Positions 1 to 6,448 are shown, counted from the first letter of the stretch. The stretch is DNA of 8,563 bases from an uncultured Duganella sp. (GCA_946482335.1 CAMLRG010000222.1:1-8563), one strand, 5' to 3'. Notes: generated by a model not told the origin, from the letters alone. Translations and numbers: made by a program.

Positions 1-45
1 AGAGCTGACCCCGACTTTCGCTTTGCACTCTATCTGTTGCCATTT

Positions 46-62
46 GTCACGCATTTTGTGAC
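46..62. promoter_or_regulatory. Short inverted repeat GTCAC-N7-GTGAC, possible operator
   Basis: GTCAC at 46-50 is the exact reverse complement of GTGAC at 58-62, with seven bases between them. It lies in AT-rich DNA about 80-100 bases upstream of the proposed -10 hexamer. The 5-bp arms are short enough that chance is a real possibility. It could be an activator site for the operon or belong to the neighbour on the left. A terminator is unlikely because the stem is weak and there is no clean T-run right after it. Confidence 0.25.
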
Positions 63-99
63 TTTTGGATAGATTTGATGTTTTTTGGAAATTTATTTT

Positions 100-123
100 T
101 GCTCATTGATTAATATTTGAGCA
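100..123. promoter_or_regulatory. 24-bp dyad TGCTCA-N3-ATTAAT-N3-TGAGCA, candidate operator
   Basis: The outer arms TGCTCA (100-105) and TGAGCA (118-123) are perfect reverse complements, and the centre ATTAAT (109-114) is itself a palindrome on the same axis. Eighteen of 24 positions are therefore symmetric. The element sits directly upstream of the consensus -10 hexamer at 144-149 and covers the place where a -35 box would be expected. A dimeric regulator bound here could recruit or block RNA polymerase. The regulator is not identifiable from this window. Confidence 0.4.
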
Positions 124-143
124 TTGCGCCAAACTGCTTCGTT

Positions 144-149
144 TATAAT
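144..149 (+). promoter_or_regulatory. Putative sigma-70 -10 box (TATAAT)
   Basis: A perfect TATAAT lies 55 bases before the ATG of the first gene, which would give a leader of roughly 50 nt. At the usual 16-18 nt spacing the -35 region (about 120-127) has no good TTGACA match. The nearest TTG-containing hexamers (TTGAGC 117-122, TTGCGC 124-129) are at poor spacing. A promoter with a good -10 and a weak -35 often depends on an activator, which fits the overlapping dyad at 100-123. This is inference from sequence only. Confidence 0.4.
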
Positions 150-204
150 TCGTGCTTCCCAAAAAAGGGTACATAAAAAGCAACATAGCACGAGAATACA
201 AGCG

Positions 205-939
205 ATGAGCGGGGTGAGTTTTTCAATCGTCAGGCATGCGGCGTGGGCGCCGTCCCTGGCTACGCCGGAGGCGTGGCTGGCGTGGTCGCGCGCGCCGTTC
301 CTGCCCGGCACCGAAGGCGAGCCCGGCGTCAAGGCCATGCCGCCCATGCTGCGCCGCCGTGCCGGCCAGCTGGGCAAGATGGCGCTTGAAGTTGCCTATG
401 AGTGCCTGGGTGGCGAGTCCGGCATCCCCATCGTCTATTGCTCGCGCCACGGCGAAGTCGGACGCTCCGTCGAGCTGCTCGATGCCATGGCGCGCGGCGA
501 AGCCTTGTCGCCGACGGCGTTCGGCATGTCGGTCCATAACGCCATCCCCGGTCTGTTCACCATCGCGCGCAAGGAGCAGGCCAACCACATCGCCCTCGCG
601 GCGGGCCCCAGCTCGCTGGAACATGCGGTGATCGAAGCCTGCGGCTTGCTGGCCGATGGCGCGCCGCAAGTGCTGCTGGTGATGGCCGATACGGCCTTGC
701 CGGAACTGTATTCGCAGTTTGAAGATTGCGACGAGCAGGCGTTCGCCTTCGCGTGGCTGCTGCAGCCCGCCGCGGCCGGCGCCGGCGCCACGCTGTCGCT
801 GCAATGGGCTGCCGGCGCCCAGGCGCCACTGGAGGCGATGCCGGGCGCGCTGCAGGTGCTGCGCTTCTTCCTGTCCGATGAACAGCAATTGGTCCGCCTG
901 GCGGACCAGCGACAATGGCAATGGCAACGCCATGTTTGA
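205..939 (+). CDS. apeC: Beta-ketoacyl synthase-like chain length factor, ApeC-like
   Basis: This 244-residue protein resembles the N-terminal half of a thiolase-fold ketosynthase (the ketoacyl-synt_2 type family annotated as chain length factor in aryl polyene clusters). Recognisable blocks are VYCSRHGE (77-84), SPTAFGMSVHNAIPG (102-116) and AAGPSSLEH (132-140). The last aligns with the nucleophile loop (ACSS) of active ketosynthases, but Pro135 stands where the catalytic Cys should be. The protein is therefore probably not a condensing enzyme itself. In APE systems such a protein pairs with a true ketosynthase (ApeO in published nomenclature) as in type II PKS KS/CLF pairs; that partner is not in the window. 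I chose the ATG at 205. The frame is open upstream to a TTG at 124, but that stretch is AT-rich and overlaps the promoter. GAG at 192-194 is only a weak ribosome site. The symbol follows the E. coli ape naming from memory. Confidence 0.85.
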   Translation: MSGVSFSIVRHAAWAPSLATPEAWLAWSRAPFLPGTEGEPGVKAMPPMLRRRAGQLGKMALEVAYECLGGESGIPIVYCSRHGEVGRSVELLDAMARGEALSPTAFGMSVHNAIPGLFTIARKEQANHIALAAGPSSLEHAVIEACGLLADGAPQVLLVMADTALPELYSQFEDCDEQAFAFAWLLQPAAAGAGATLSLQWAAGAQAPLEAMPGALQVLRFFLSDEQQLVRLADQRQWQWQRHV

Positions 940-1705
940 AACGTTGTTCATGTATTGGCGGGTGCTTGCCACCGGCTTGAGTTTCGCTTTGTTCGGCATC
1001 GGCGGCGTGCTGCTGCGCGTGCTGGTGTTTCCGCTGCTGGAGCTGCTGGTGCGCGACGGCCAGCGGCGCGTGCGGCTGTCGCGCGACGTGATCCGCCACA
1101 GCTTCCGCGTGTATATCGAAATGATGCGCGTGCTGGGCGTGCTGCGCTACGAAGTCAGTGGGCTGGATAAGCTGGAGCGGGGCGGCTTGCTGATCCTGGC
1201 CAACCACCCGACCCTGATCGATACCGTTTTCCTGATGGCGTTCGTCAAGCAGGCCGATTGCATCGTCAAGGCCAGCCTGCGCGACAACCCGTTTACCCGC
1301 GGCCCGGTGCGGGCGGCGTCCTACATCGCCAATAGCGGCGGCGCGGGACTGGTGGACGATTGCATTGCCTCGCTGGAGCGGGGCAACAACCTGATCGTGT
1401 TCCCGGAAGGGACGCGTACCGGTGCCGACGGCGTGATCGCGCTGAAACGGGGCGCCGCCAACATCGCCGTGCGTGGCGAACGCGATATCACGCCGGTCGT
1501 AATCCAATGCGCGCCAGCCACCCTCGGCAAAGGGGAGAAGTGGTGGCGCGTGCCGCCGCGCCGGGTGCAGTTCCGCATCACGGTGCAGGATGACCTGGCA
1601 ATCAGCCATTTTACGGGCGAGGGCGCGAGCGAAGTGCTGGCGGCGCGCCGCCTGACCGATTATCTACAACATTACTTTGCAGGGAAATACCAACATCATG
1701 TTTGA
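932..1705 (+). CDS. apeD: PlsC-type lysophospholipid/1-acylglycerol-3-phosphate acyltransferase, ApeD-like
   Basis: This 257-residue acyltransferase has the hallmarks of the PlsC/LPLAT family: NHPTLID (91-97, an HX4D motif with His92 and Asp97) and FPEGTR (157-162). A hydrophobic stretch at about residues 12-40 should anchor it in the inner membrane with the active site on the cytoplasmic side. The family moves acyl groups from ACP or CoA to a glycerolipid. In an APE cluster the likely job is moving a polyene or fatty acyl chain to a lipid anchor, but the substrate cannot be read from sequence. The ATG at 932 overlaps the end of the upstream gene by 8 nt (ATGTTTGA). I see no clear Shine-Dalgarno, so translation probably depends on coupling to the upstream gene. 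The frame is open further upstream, but there it is only the out-of-phase shadow of the ketosynthase-like gene. Confidence 0.88.
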   Translation: MFETLFMYWRVLATGLSFALFGIGGVLLRVLVFPLLELLVRDGQRRVRLSRDVIRHSFRVYIEMMRVLGVLRYEVSGLDKLERGGLLILANHPTLIDTVFLMAFVKQADCIVKASLRDNPFTRGPVRAASYIANSGGAGLVDDCIASLERGNNLIVFPEGTRTGADGVIALKRGAANIAVRGERDITPVVIQCAPATLGKGEKWWRVPPRRVQFRITVQDDLAISHFTGEGASEVLAARRLTDYLQHYFAGKYQHHV

Positions 1706-1952
1706 GCAGGAAGTCAAGGAAATGATCATCGATGTGCTCCAGCTGGAAGACATCACGCCGGACGACATCAACAGCGAAGAGCCGCTGTTCGTGGAAGGCC
1801 TGGGCCTCGATTCGATCGATGCGCTGGAGCTGGGCGTGGCGCTGCAGAAGCGTTACGGCATCTCGCTGTCGGCCGATTCGGAAGACACGCGCCGCCACTT
1901 TGCGTCCGTGCGTGCCCTGGCTGCCCTGGTCGAAGCCCAACGCAAGCAATAA
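1698..1952 (+). CDS. apeE: Acyl carrier protein 1, ApeE-like
   Basis: This is a typical acidic acyl carrier protein of 84 residues. The phosphopantetheine site is in GLGLDSIDALEL, with Ser39 as the attachment residue. It uses DSID rather than the DSL of FabD/FabF-type fatty acid ACPs, as ACPs of aryl polyene and related pigment clusters do. It should carry either the aryl starter or the growing polyene as a thioester in the cytoplasm, after activation by a phosphopantetheinyl transferase not seen here. The ATG at 1698 overlaps the acyltransferase stop by 8 nt with the same ATGTTTGA junction seen at 932. The frame is open to a TTG at 1677, but the ATG start gives a normal ACP N-terminus. AGGGA at 1681-1685 is a distant possible ribosome site. 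Confidence 0.92.
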   Translation: MFEQEVKEMIIDVLQLEDITPDDINSEEPLFVEGLGLDSIDALELGVALQKRYGISLSADSEDTRRHFASVRALAALVEAQRKQ

Positions 1953-1957
1953 GGAGG
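1953..1957 (+). promoter_or_regulatory. Strong Shine-Dalgarno GGAGG for the second ACP
   Basis: AAGGAGGAG begins right after the stop codon of the first ACP. The GGAGG core is 6 nt upstream of the GTG at 1964, which decides the start in favour of that GTG over the in-frame ATG at 1982. It is the best ribosome site in the window, in keeping with the high copy number ACPs usually need. Confidence 0.75.
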
Positions 1958-1963
1958 AGCACC

Positions 1964-2236
1964 GTGGTCGTATTGAGCGAAATGAGCAAGGACGAACTGT
2001 ACCAGTGGGTGGTGACCCTGCTGGCGGAAATGTTCGAATTGGACGTATCGGAAGTGACGCCGTCCACCAACCTGTATGAAGACCTGGATATCGACAGCAT
2101 CGACGCCGTCGATCTGGCCGTGAAGCTGAAGCAGCTGACCGGCAAGCGCCTGGGCCCGGAAACCTTCAAGACCATCCGCACCATCGACGACGTGGTGGCG
2201 GCGCTGCAAGGATTGGCGACCGAAGAGGCGGTTTGA
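1964..2236 (+). CDS. apeF: Acyl carrier protein 2, ApeF-like
   Basis: A second acyl carrier protein, 90 residues, with the attachment site in LDIDSIDAVDL (Ser45). It is clearly related to its neighbour around the Ser site but diverged elsewhere (for example KLKQLTGKRLGPETFKTIRTIDDVV at the C-terminal half), so it does not look like a recent duplicate. APE clusters usually encode two ACPs in tandem, probably with separate jobs such as starter loading versus chain extension. Which does which cannot be told from the sequence. The GTG start at 1964 is supported by the GGAGG at 1953-1957. The start at ATG 1982 would still leave a complete ACP but would be 24 nt from that site. The stop overlaps the next start as TGATG. 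Confidence 0.92.
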   Translation: MVVLSEMSKDELYQWVVTLLAEMFELDVSEVTPSTNLYEDLDIDSIDAVDLAVKLKQLTGKRLGPETFKTIRTIDDVVAALQGLATEEAV

Positions 2237-2784
2237 TGTTGTGGAACGTGTTGACCGCGGCGCTGACGCTGCTGTACCCGTTGGCGATCTGGCTCGGCCA
2301 CGGCCGGCTGGAGCCGCGCTGGCTGGCGTGCGTGCTGCTGCTGGCGGCCGCCAGCCGGCTGCCGGCGCTGCGCATCAACGCCGCCGCGCGCTGGACGGTG
2401 GCGGGGGCGCTGCTGCTGGTGGCGCTGGCCGTGTGGAGCAATGTGCTGCTGCCATTGAAGCTCTACCCGGTGCTGGTCAACATGGCTTTCCTGGCGGCGT
2501 TCGGCTACAGCCTGACGACGCCCGTATCGATGGTCGAGCGCATGGCGCGCTTGCGCGAACCGGACCTGCCGCCGGAAGGCGTGGCGTACACGCGCCGCGT
2601 GACCCAGGCGTGGTGCGTGTTCTTTGTCTTCAATGGATCGGTGGCGCTGGCCTCGGCGCTGTGGGCCAGCGAGGCGGTCTGGTCGCTGTACAACGGCGTG
2701 ATCGCGTATGGCTTGATGGGGCTGATGTTCGGCGGCGAACTGCTGCTGCGCCGGCGCATGCGCAAGGCGGTGTCGCATGCGTGA
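2236..2784 (+). CDS. Small polytopic membrane protein (COG4648-like), ApeG position
   Basis: This 182-residue protein is dominated by hydrophobic stretches at about 4-20, 29-46, 53-70, 76-96, 123-143 and 148-170, so five or six transmembrane helices. It has a charged loop at 98-122 and a basic tail (LRRRMRK) that should be cytoplasmic. The block LKLYPVLVNMAFLAAFGYSL (74-93) and the RVTQAWCVFFVFNG segment (121-134) look like the uncharacterised COG4648 membrane family that recurs in aryl polyene clusters. Function is unknown. A role in membrane assembly of the pigment machinery or transfer of the product is plausible from context only. The start is the ATG at 2236, fused to the ACP stop (TGATG), with GAGG at 2225-2228 upstream. 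A TTG one codon earlier is less likely. The letter apeG would fit by gene order in E. coli, but I have left the symbol blank. Confidence 0.82.
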   Translation: MLWNVLTAALTLLYPLAIWLGHGRLEPRWLACVLLLAAASRLPALRINAAARWTVAGALLLVALAVWSNVLLPLKLYPVLVNMAFLAAFGYSLTTPVSMVERMARLREPDLPPEGVAYTRRVTQAWCVFFVFNGSVALASALWASEAVWSLYNGVIAYGLMGLMFGGELLLRRRMRKAVSHA

Positions 2785-4600
2785 CGCTTTGCTTCATCTC
2801 GCCGCCACGCTGGCTGCGCGCCCGGCCCATGCGCTGGCCGGTTGGCACGGTCCTGCTCCGGTATCCTGCGCGGCGCTGGTACGGCGCCTGCAGGACTGGC
2901 AGGCACTGTTGGCCGCGCAGCAGGGGCGCCACTTTGCCCTGTATATCGAGGATAGCCTTGAATTCGCGGCTGCGCTGCTGGGGGCCTGGCAGGCCGGCAA
3001 GACGGTCTGGCTGACGGCCGACACGCTGCCCGCCAGCTGCGCCGCCCTGCGCGCGCGGGTCGACGGCTTCCTCGGTGAATTTCCGCAGGACTGCGCGCCA
3101 CTCATCCCGGTGCGCGCAAATGTGACCGCGGGTGGCGCGGCGGCAAGCACGCCGGCCGTGCCGGCGCTGCGCGCGCTCGATGGCGGCTTTGAGGCGCTGG
3201 TTGTGCACACCTCGGGCAGCACGGGCGCGCCGCAGGCGATCCCGAAGCGGCTGTCGCAATTGGCCAGCGAAGTGGACGTGCTGGAAGCAATGTTCGGCGC
3301 GGCCATCGGCGATGGCGCCTCGGTCGTGGCGACCGTCTCGCACCAGCATATCTACGGCCTGTTGTTCAAGGTGCTGTGGCCGTTGTGCGCGGGGCGCCCG
3401 GTGCAGGCGGAAAGCGCTGCCTATCCCGAAGAATTGGCGGCACTGCTGGTGGAGCGGCCGGCCTTGCTGGTCAGCAGCCCGGCCCACCTGAAGCGGCTGC
3501 CGGCGCTGGATCTCTGGCGCGAAGCCCGCGCCCAGCTGCGCGCCGTGTTCTGTTCCGGCGGACCGCTGCCCGAGGAGGCGGCTTACGCTTGCGCCGGCCT
3601 GCTCGGCAAGGCGCCGATTGAAGTGTATGGCAGCTCCGAAACCGGCGGCGTGGCGTGGCGCCAGCGCGGCGCGCCCGCCCCAGGCAACGCGGCGTGGACG
3701 GCGTTCCCGAACGTCGCCTGGCAAGTGGGGGCAGAAGGCGCGCTGGCAGTGCGCTCGCCGCACCTGGCCGACGACAACTGGCTGCCACTGGCCGATCGCG
3801 CAGCGGCGACCGCCGAGGGCCGCTTCGAACTGCTCGGCCGTGCCGACCGCATCGTCAAGCTGGAAGAAAAACGCATCTCGCTCGATGCACTGGAAACCGC
3901 CTTGCGCGCCAGCCCGCTGGTCGCTGAGGCGCGCCTGATGCTGGACGACAGCACGCCGCGCGCCTGCCTGGCGGCATTCGTCGTGCTGGCGCCGGCTGGC
4001 CGCGCGCAACTGCAGGCGCAAGGCAAGCTGGCCATGAACCGCACGCTGCGCGCACTGCTGGCCGCCAATGCGGAAGCTGTCGCGCTGCCGCGCCGCTGGC
4101 GCTACCTGGACCAGATGCCGGTCAACGCGCAGGGTAAGACGACGCATGCCGCGCTGGCGGCACTGCTGGCGGACGCCCCGGCGTCAGAGGCGGAGTCGGC
4201 ACCGGCGACAGCCGCGGCGGCGACCGCAAAGCCGGCGGCGGCCGCGCCAGGCCGCCCGACCGAGCCGGCATGGCGCGAACTGGAACGCGGCGTGGCGCAG
4301 GTGCGGCTGGAATTGACGGTGCCACCCGACCTGCTGTACTTCGACGGCCACTTCCCCGGTAGCCCCATCCTGCCAGGCGTGGTGCAGGTCGACTGGGCGA
4401 TTGCCCGCGGCCGCGCATATTTCGACATGCCGCCCGTATTCCGTGACATCGCCATGCTGAAGTTCCAGCAAGTGATCGCGCCCGGCGCCACCGCCCAGCT
4501 GGAGCTGGCCTGGGATCCCGCCAAATCCAGCCTGCAATTCAAATACCTGTCCGAAGCCGGACAACATGCCAGCGGCCGCGTGCTGTTCGGCGCTGCCTGA
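2777..4600 (+). CDS. Bifunctional AMP-dependent acyl/aryl ligase fused to a hotdog dehydratase domain (ApeH-ApeI-like)
   Basis: A 607-residue two-domain protein. Residues 1 to about 460 form an adenylating enzyme. The P-loop is HTSGSTG (144-150) followed by APQAIPK (151-157), the A5 motif is YGSSETGG (284-291), the hinge region is [16 protein letters not shown] (354-369), and the C-terminal catalytic lysine is Lys454 in NAQGKTT. An Ala/Pro-rich linker covers about 465-497. Residues 498-607 are a single hotdog domain with [13 protein letters not shown] (523-535). His525 matches the catalytic His of FabA/FabZ, and Asp539, fourteen residues on, sits where FabA has Asp and FabZ has Glu. The first half would activate the aryl starter acid for transfer to an ACP. 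The second would dehydrate 3-hydroxyacyl-ACP during polyene growth, probably with a second DH partner encoded elsewhere. The ATG at 2777 overlaps the upstream stop by 8 nt, with AAGG at 2764-2767. Confidence 0.9.
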   Translation: MRDALLHLAATLAARPAHALAGWHGPAPVSCAALVRRLQDWQALLAAQQGRHFALYIEDSLEFAAALLGAWQAGKTVWLTADTLPASCAALRARVDGFLGEFPQDCAPLIPVRANVTAGGAAASTPAVPALRALDGGFEALVVHTSGSTGAPQAIPKRLSQLASEVDVLEAMFGAAIGDGASVVATVSHQHIYGLLFKVLWPLCAGRPVQAESAAYPEELAALLVERPALLVSSPAHLKRLPALDLWREARAQLRAVFCSGGPLPEEAAYACAGLLGKAPIEVYGSSETGGVAWRQRGAPAPGNAAWTAFPNVAWQVGAEGALAVRSPHLADDNWLPLADRAAATAEGRFELLGRADRIVKLEEKRISLDALETALRASPLVAEARLMLDDSTPRACLAAFVVLAPAGRAQLQAQGKLAMNRTLRALLAANAEAVALPRRWRYLDQMPVNAQGKTTHAALAALLADAPASEAESAPATAAAATAKPAAAAPGRPTEPAWRELERGVAQVRLELTVPPDLLYFDGHFPGSPILPGVVQVDWAIARGRAYFDMPPVFRDIAMLKFQQVIAPGATAQLELAWDPAKSSLQFKYLSEAGQHASGRVLFGAA

Positions 4601-4623
4601 CCCTTAACCCTGATCGAGTGCCC

Positions 4624-5712
4624 ATGCAAGACAAATCGTTTTCCCCGCCGCGCCAATCCGCTTTCGCTGCCCGTTACGAAGCGCAGAAGATCGCCTTCGG
4701 CCCAGTCGTATTCCAGTGCGTGCGTTACGCCTGGAAGCGAGGCATGCTGCAGGCGCTGGCCGATGCCGGCGGGGCCGGCCTGAGCGTCGAACAGATGGCC
4801 GCCGGCGGCCAGTGGACCGAATACGCATTGAAAGTGGTGCTGGAAACCTGCCTGTCCGCCGGCGCCGTCTCGATCAAGGAAGGGCGCTACGTGCTCGATA
4901 AGGTCGGCTTCTGCGTGCTGACCGACAAGATCACCCAGATCAACCTGGACTTCAACCACGACGTCAACTATCTCGGCCTGTTCGACCTGGATCGATCGCT
5001 CGACGAGGAAAAACCGCACGGCCTGAAAGCGCTGGGCGACTGGCCGACGCTGTACCAGGGCCTGTCGCAGCTGCCCGAACCGGCCAAGACCAGCTGGTTC
5101 GCCTTCGACCACTATTACTCCGACACCTCATTCCCGGACATCATGCCGGACGTGTTCGCGACCGCGCCGCGCAAGGTGATGGATATCGGCGCCAATACCG
5201 GCAAATTCAGCCTGGCGACCCTGGCCTACAACGCTGAAGTGCGGATGCACCTGGTCGACCTGCCGAAGCAGCTCGCCGTGGCGGAGCAGAACCTGAAGGC
5301 GGCCGGCGTGCGCGAACGCGCCAACCTGCATCCGATCGACCTGCTGGACGACGCGCTCCCGCTGCCGGGGGGCATGGACGTGATCTGGATGAGCCAGTTC
5401 CTCAGCTGCTTCAGCGAAGCGGCCATCGCCAGCATCCTGCGCCGCGCCGCCGCCGCGCTGTCCGAGCGCGGCCAGCTGATCATCATGGATACCTTCTGGG
5501 ACCGCCAGCAGTACGACATCGCGGCCTACTGCCTGATCAACACCTCGCCGTATTTCACGGCCATGGCCAGCGGCAATTCCAAGATTTACCAGGCTGCGGA
5601 CTATGTGCGCCTGGCGGAAGCGGCCGGCCTGCGCCTGCTCACCACGCGCGACAACATCGGTTACTGCCATTCGCTGCTGCGCTTTGCCCGCGCTGGAGAC
5701 GCCGGTGTTTAA
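4624..5712 (+). CDS. Class I SAM-dependent methyltransferase (O-methyltransferase-2-like)
   Basis: A 362-residue methyltransferase. The N-terminal part (about 1-100) is helical with winged-helix character, as in the dimerisation region of the Methyltransf_2 family. The C-terminal Rossmann domain has SAM motif I VMDIGANTGKF (185-195), Asp212 after the second strand (HLVDLP), and a late strand QLIIMDTFW (284-292). In aryl polyene clusters a methyltransferase is thought to methylate the aryl head group (ring C- or O-methylation). Which position is modified cannot be decided here. The ATG at 4624 has GAG at 4616-4618 in front. A GTG at 4618 would add two residues and is less likely. The 23-nt gap before it is the widest in the operon. 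The stop TAA lies inside the next gene's start (GTGTTTAA). Confidence 0.85.
   Translation: MQDKSFSPPRQSAFAARYEAQKIAFGPVVFQCVRYAWKRGMLQALADAGGAGLSVEQMAAGGQWTEYALKVVLETCLSAGAVSIKEGRYVLDKVGFCVLTDKITQINLDFNHDVNYLGLFDLDRSLDEEKPHGLKALGDWPTLYQGLSQLPEPAKTSWFAFDHYYSDTSFPDIMPDVFATAPRKVMDIGANTGKFSLATLAYNAEVRMHLVDLPKQLAVAEQNLKAAGVRERANLHPIDLLDDALPLPGGMDVIWMSQFLSCFSEAAIASILRRAAAALSERGQLIIMDTFWDRQQYDIAAYCLINTSPYFTAMASGNSKIYQAADYVRLAEAAGLRLLTTRDNIGYCHSLLRFARAGDAGV
5695..5698 (+). promoter_or_regulatory. Shine-Dalgarno GGAG deciding the GTG start of the glycosyltransferase
   Basis: GGAG lies 6 nt upstream of the GTG at 5705, inside the last codons of the methyltransferase gene. It supports that GTG over the in-frame ATG at 5603, which is 110 bases into the upstream gene and would add an unlikely 34-residue Cys/Arg-rich leader before the conserved FVIPVYN strand. 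Confidence 0.65.
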
Positions 5713-6448
5713 AGCCTGCTTCGTCATCCCCGTCTACAACCACGAGCATGCCATTGCCGGCGTGGTGGCGGGGCTGCTGCCGCACGGCCTGCACTGCGTG
5801 CTGGTGGACGATGGCAGCCGCGCCGAATGCGCCGCCGAACTGGCGCGACTGGCGCTGGCGCATCCGCAGCAGGTGACCCTGGTGACGCACGAAGTCAACC
5901 AGGGCAAGGGCGCCGCCGTCATGACCGGCTTCCAGGCCGCGGCGCGCCTGGGCTACACGCATGCCCTGCAGGTCGACGCCGACGGCCAGCACAACCTGGA
6001 CGACGTGGGGGCCTTCCTGGCCAGTGCGGCGGAGCGCCCGGACGCGCTGGTGGTGGGCTACCCGATCTACGACCAGTCGGTGCCGAAAGGCCGCCTGTAT
6101 GGCCGCTATGCCACCCATATCTGGGTCTGGATCAATACGCTGTCGCTGCAGATCAAGGATTCCATGTGCGGCTTCCGCGTCTACCCGCTGCAGCCGGTAT
6201 TGGCCCTGATGGCGCGCCAGCGCCTGGGCCTGCGCATGAATTTCGACATCGAGATCCTGGTGCGCCTGTTCTGGGAAGGCGTGCCGATGGTGAACCGCGC
6301 CACCCGCGTCGGCTATCCCGCCGACGGCGTGTCGCACTTCCAGGTCTGGCGCGACAACGTGCTGATTTCGCGCATGCATGCGCGCCTGTTCTTCGGCATG
6401 CTGTGGCGTGCCCCGCGCCTGCTGGCGCGCCGCTGGAGCGGTGCATGA
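5705..6448 (+). CDS. Family 2 glycosyltransferase
   Basis: A 247-residue GT-A fold glycosyltransferase of family GT2, close in layout to dolichol-phosphate mannosyltransferase-like enzymes. It opens with the nucleotide-binding strand FVIPVYNHE (6-14). VLVDDGS (32-38) follows, then NQGKGAAVMTGF (65-76), the metal-binding DADGQ (91-95, DXD), and MCGFRVYP (154-161). There is no long C-terminal membrane region. It would transfer a sugar from a nucleotide sugar to a lipid or to the polyene head group; the sugar is not predictable. Its stop overlaps the next gene's ATG by 4 nt (ATGA). In several aryl polyene clusters, as I remember them, a GT2 domain and an LpxL-like acyltransferase domain form one polypeptide (ApeJ type). 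Here they are two coupled genes. Confidence 0.88.
   Translation: MFKACFVIPVYNHEHAIAGVVAGLLPHGLHCVLVDDGSRAECAAELARLALAHPQQVTLVTHEVNQGKGAAVMTGFQAAARLGYTHALQVDADGQHNLDDVGAFLASAAERPDALVVGYPIYDQSVPKGRLYGRYATHIWVWINTLSLQIKDSMCGFRVYPLQPVLALMARQRLGLRMNFDIEILVRLFWEGVPMVNRATRVGYPADGVSHFQVWRDNVLISRMHARLFFGMLWRAPRLLARRWSGA

Larger units (their letters stand above)
1..204. other. AT-rich intergenic region upstream of the aryl polyene operon
   Basis: This stretch is clearly AT-rich next to the GC-rich genes that follow, and I find no credible gene in it on either strand. It carries two dyad-symmetric elements (46-62 and 100-123) and a consensus -10 hexamer (144-149). This is what a regulated promoter in front of a long operon would look like. 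The gene to the left is outside the window, so I cannot say whether this is a divergent or a tandem intergenic region. Confidence 0.75.

Noticed and set aside
159..170. CCCAAAAAAGGG as a hairpin or slippage signal in the leader
   Set aside because: A three-base stem is too weak to matter, and an A6 run alone in an untranslated leader is not evidence of regulation.
124..204. TTG start at 124 extending the first protein by 27 residues
   Set aside because: The extension falls in AT-rich promoter DNA including the TATAAT hexamer, and the ATG at 205 gives the normal N-terminus of the family.
93..377. Minus-strand frame covering the promoter region and the start of the first gene, with a hydrophobic C-terminal stretch
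   Set aside because: It overlaps coding sequence on the other strand, and the hydrophobic part comes only from AT-rich non-coding DNA. I see no ribosome site or family resemblance.
913..924. Tandem CAATGG repeat near the end of the first gene
   Set aside because: It is only two copies, encoding Gln-Trp-Gln-Trp. That is too short to count as a repeat element.
557..1609. Minus-strand open frame of 350 codons opposite the first two genes
   Set aside because: It spans two real genes with good motifs on the plus strand and shows His/Pro/Arg-rich shadow composition.
2630..4147. Minus-strand open frame of 505 codons opposite the ligase-dehydratase gene
   Set aside because: Arg/Gln/Ala-rich composition and no recognisable domain. 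The opposite strand holds all expected adenylation motifs in order.
4171..4267. GC-rich, Ala-coding repetitive stretch inside the ligase-dehydratase gene as a possible frameshift or mobile insertion
   Set aside because: The frame is continuous from the ligase Lys454 motif to the hotdog domain. Ala/Pro-rich composition is normal for a flexible inter-domain linker.
5827..6444. Upstream extension of the LpxL-like acyltransferase frame into the glycosyltransferase gene, suggesting a fusion
   Set aside because: The extension is Gly/Ala/Arg/Pro-rich shadow sequence in the wrong frame of a well-conserved glycosyltransferase. The true start is the ATG at 6445 with GGAG in front.
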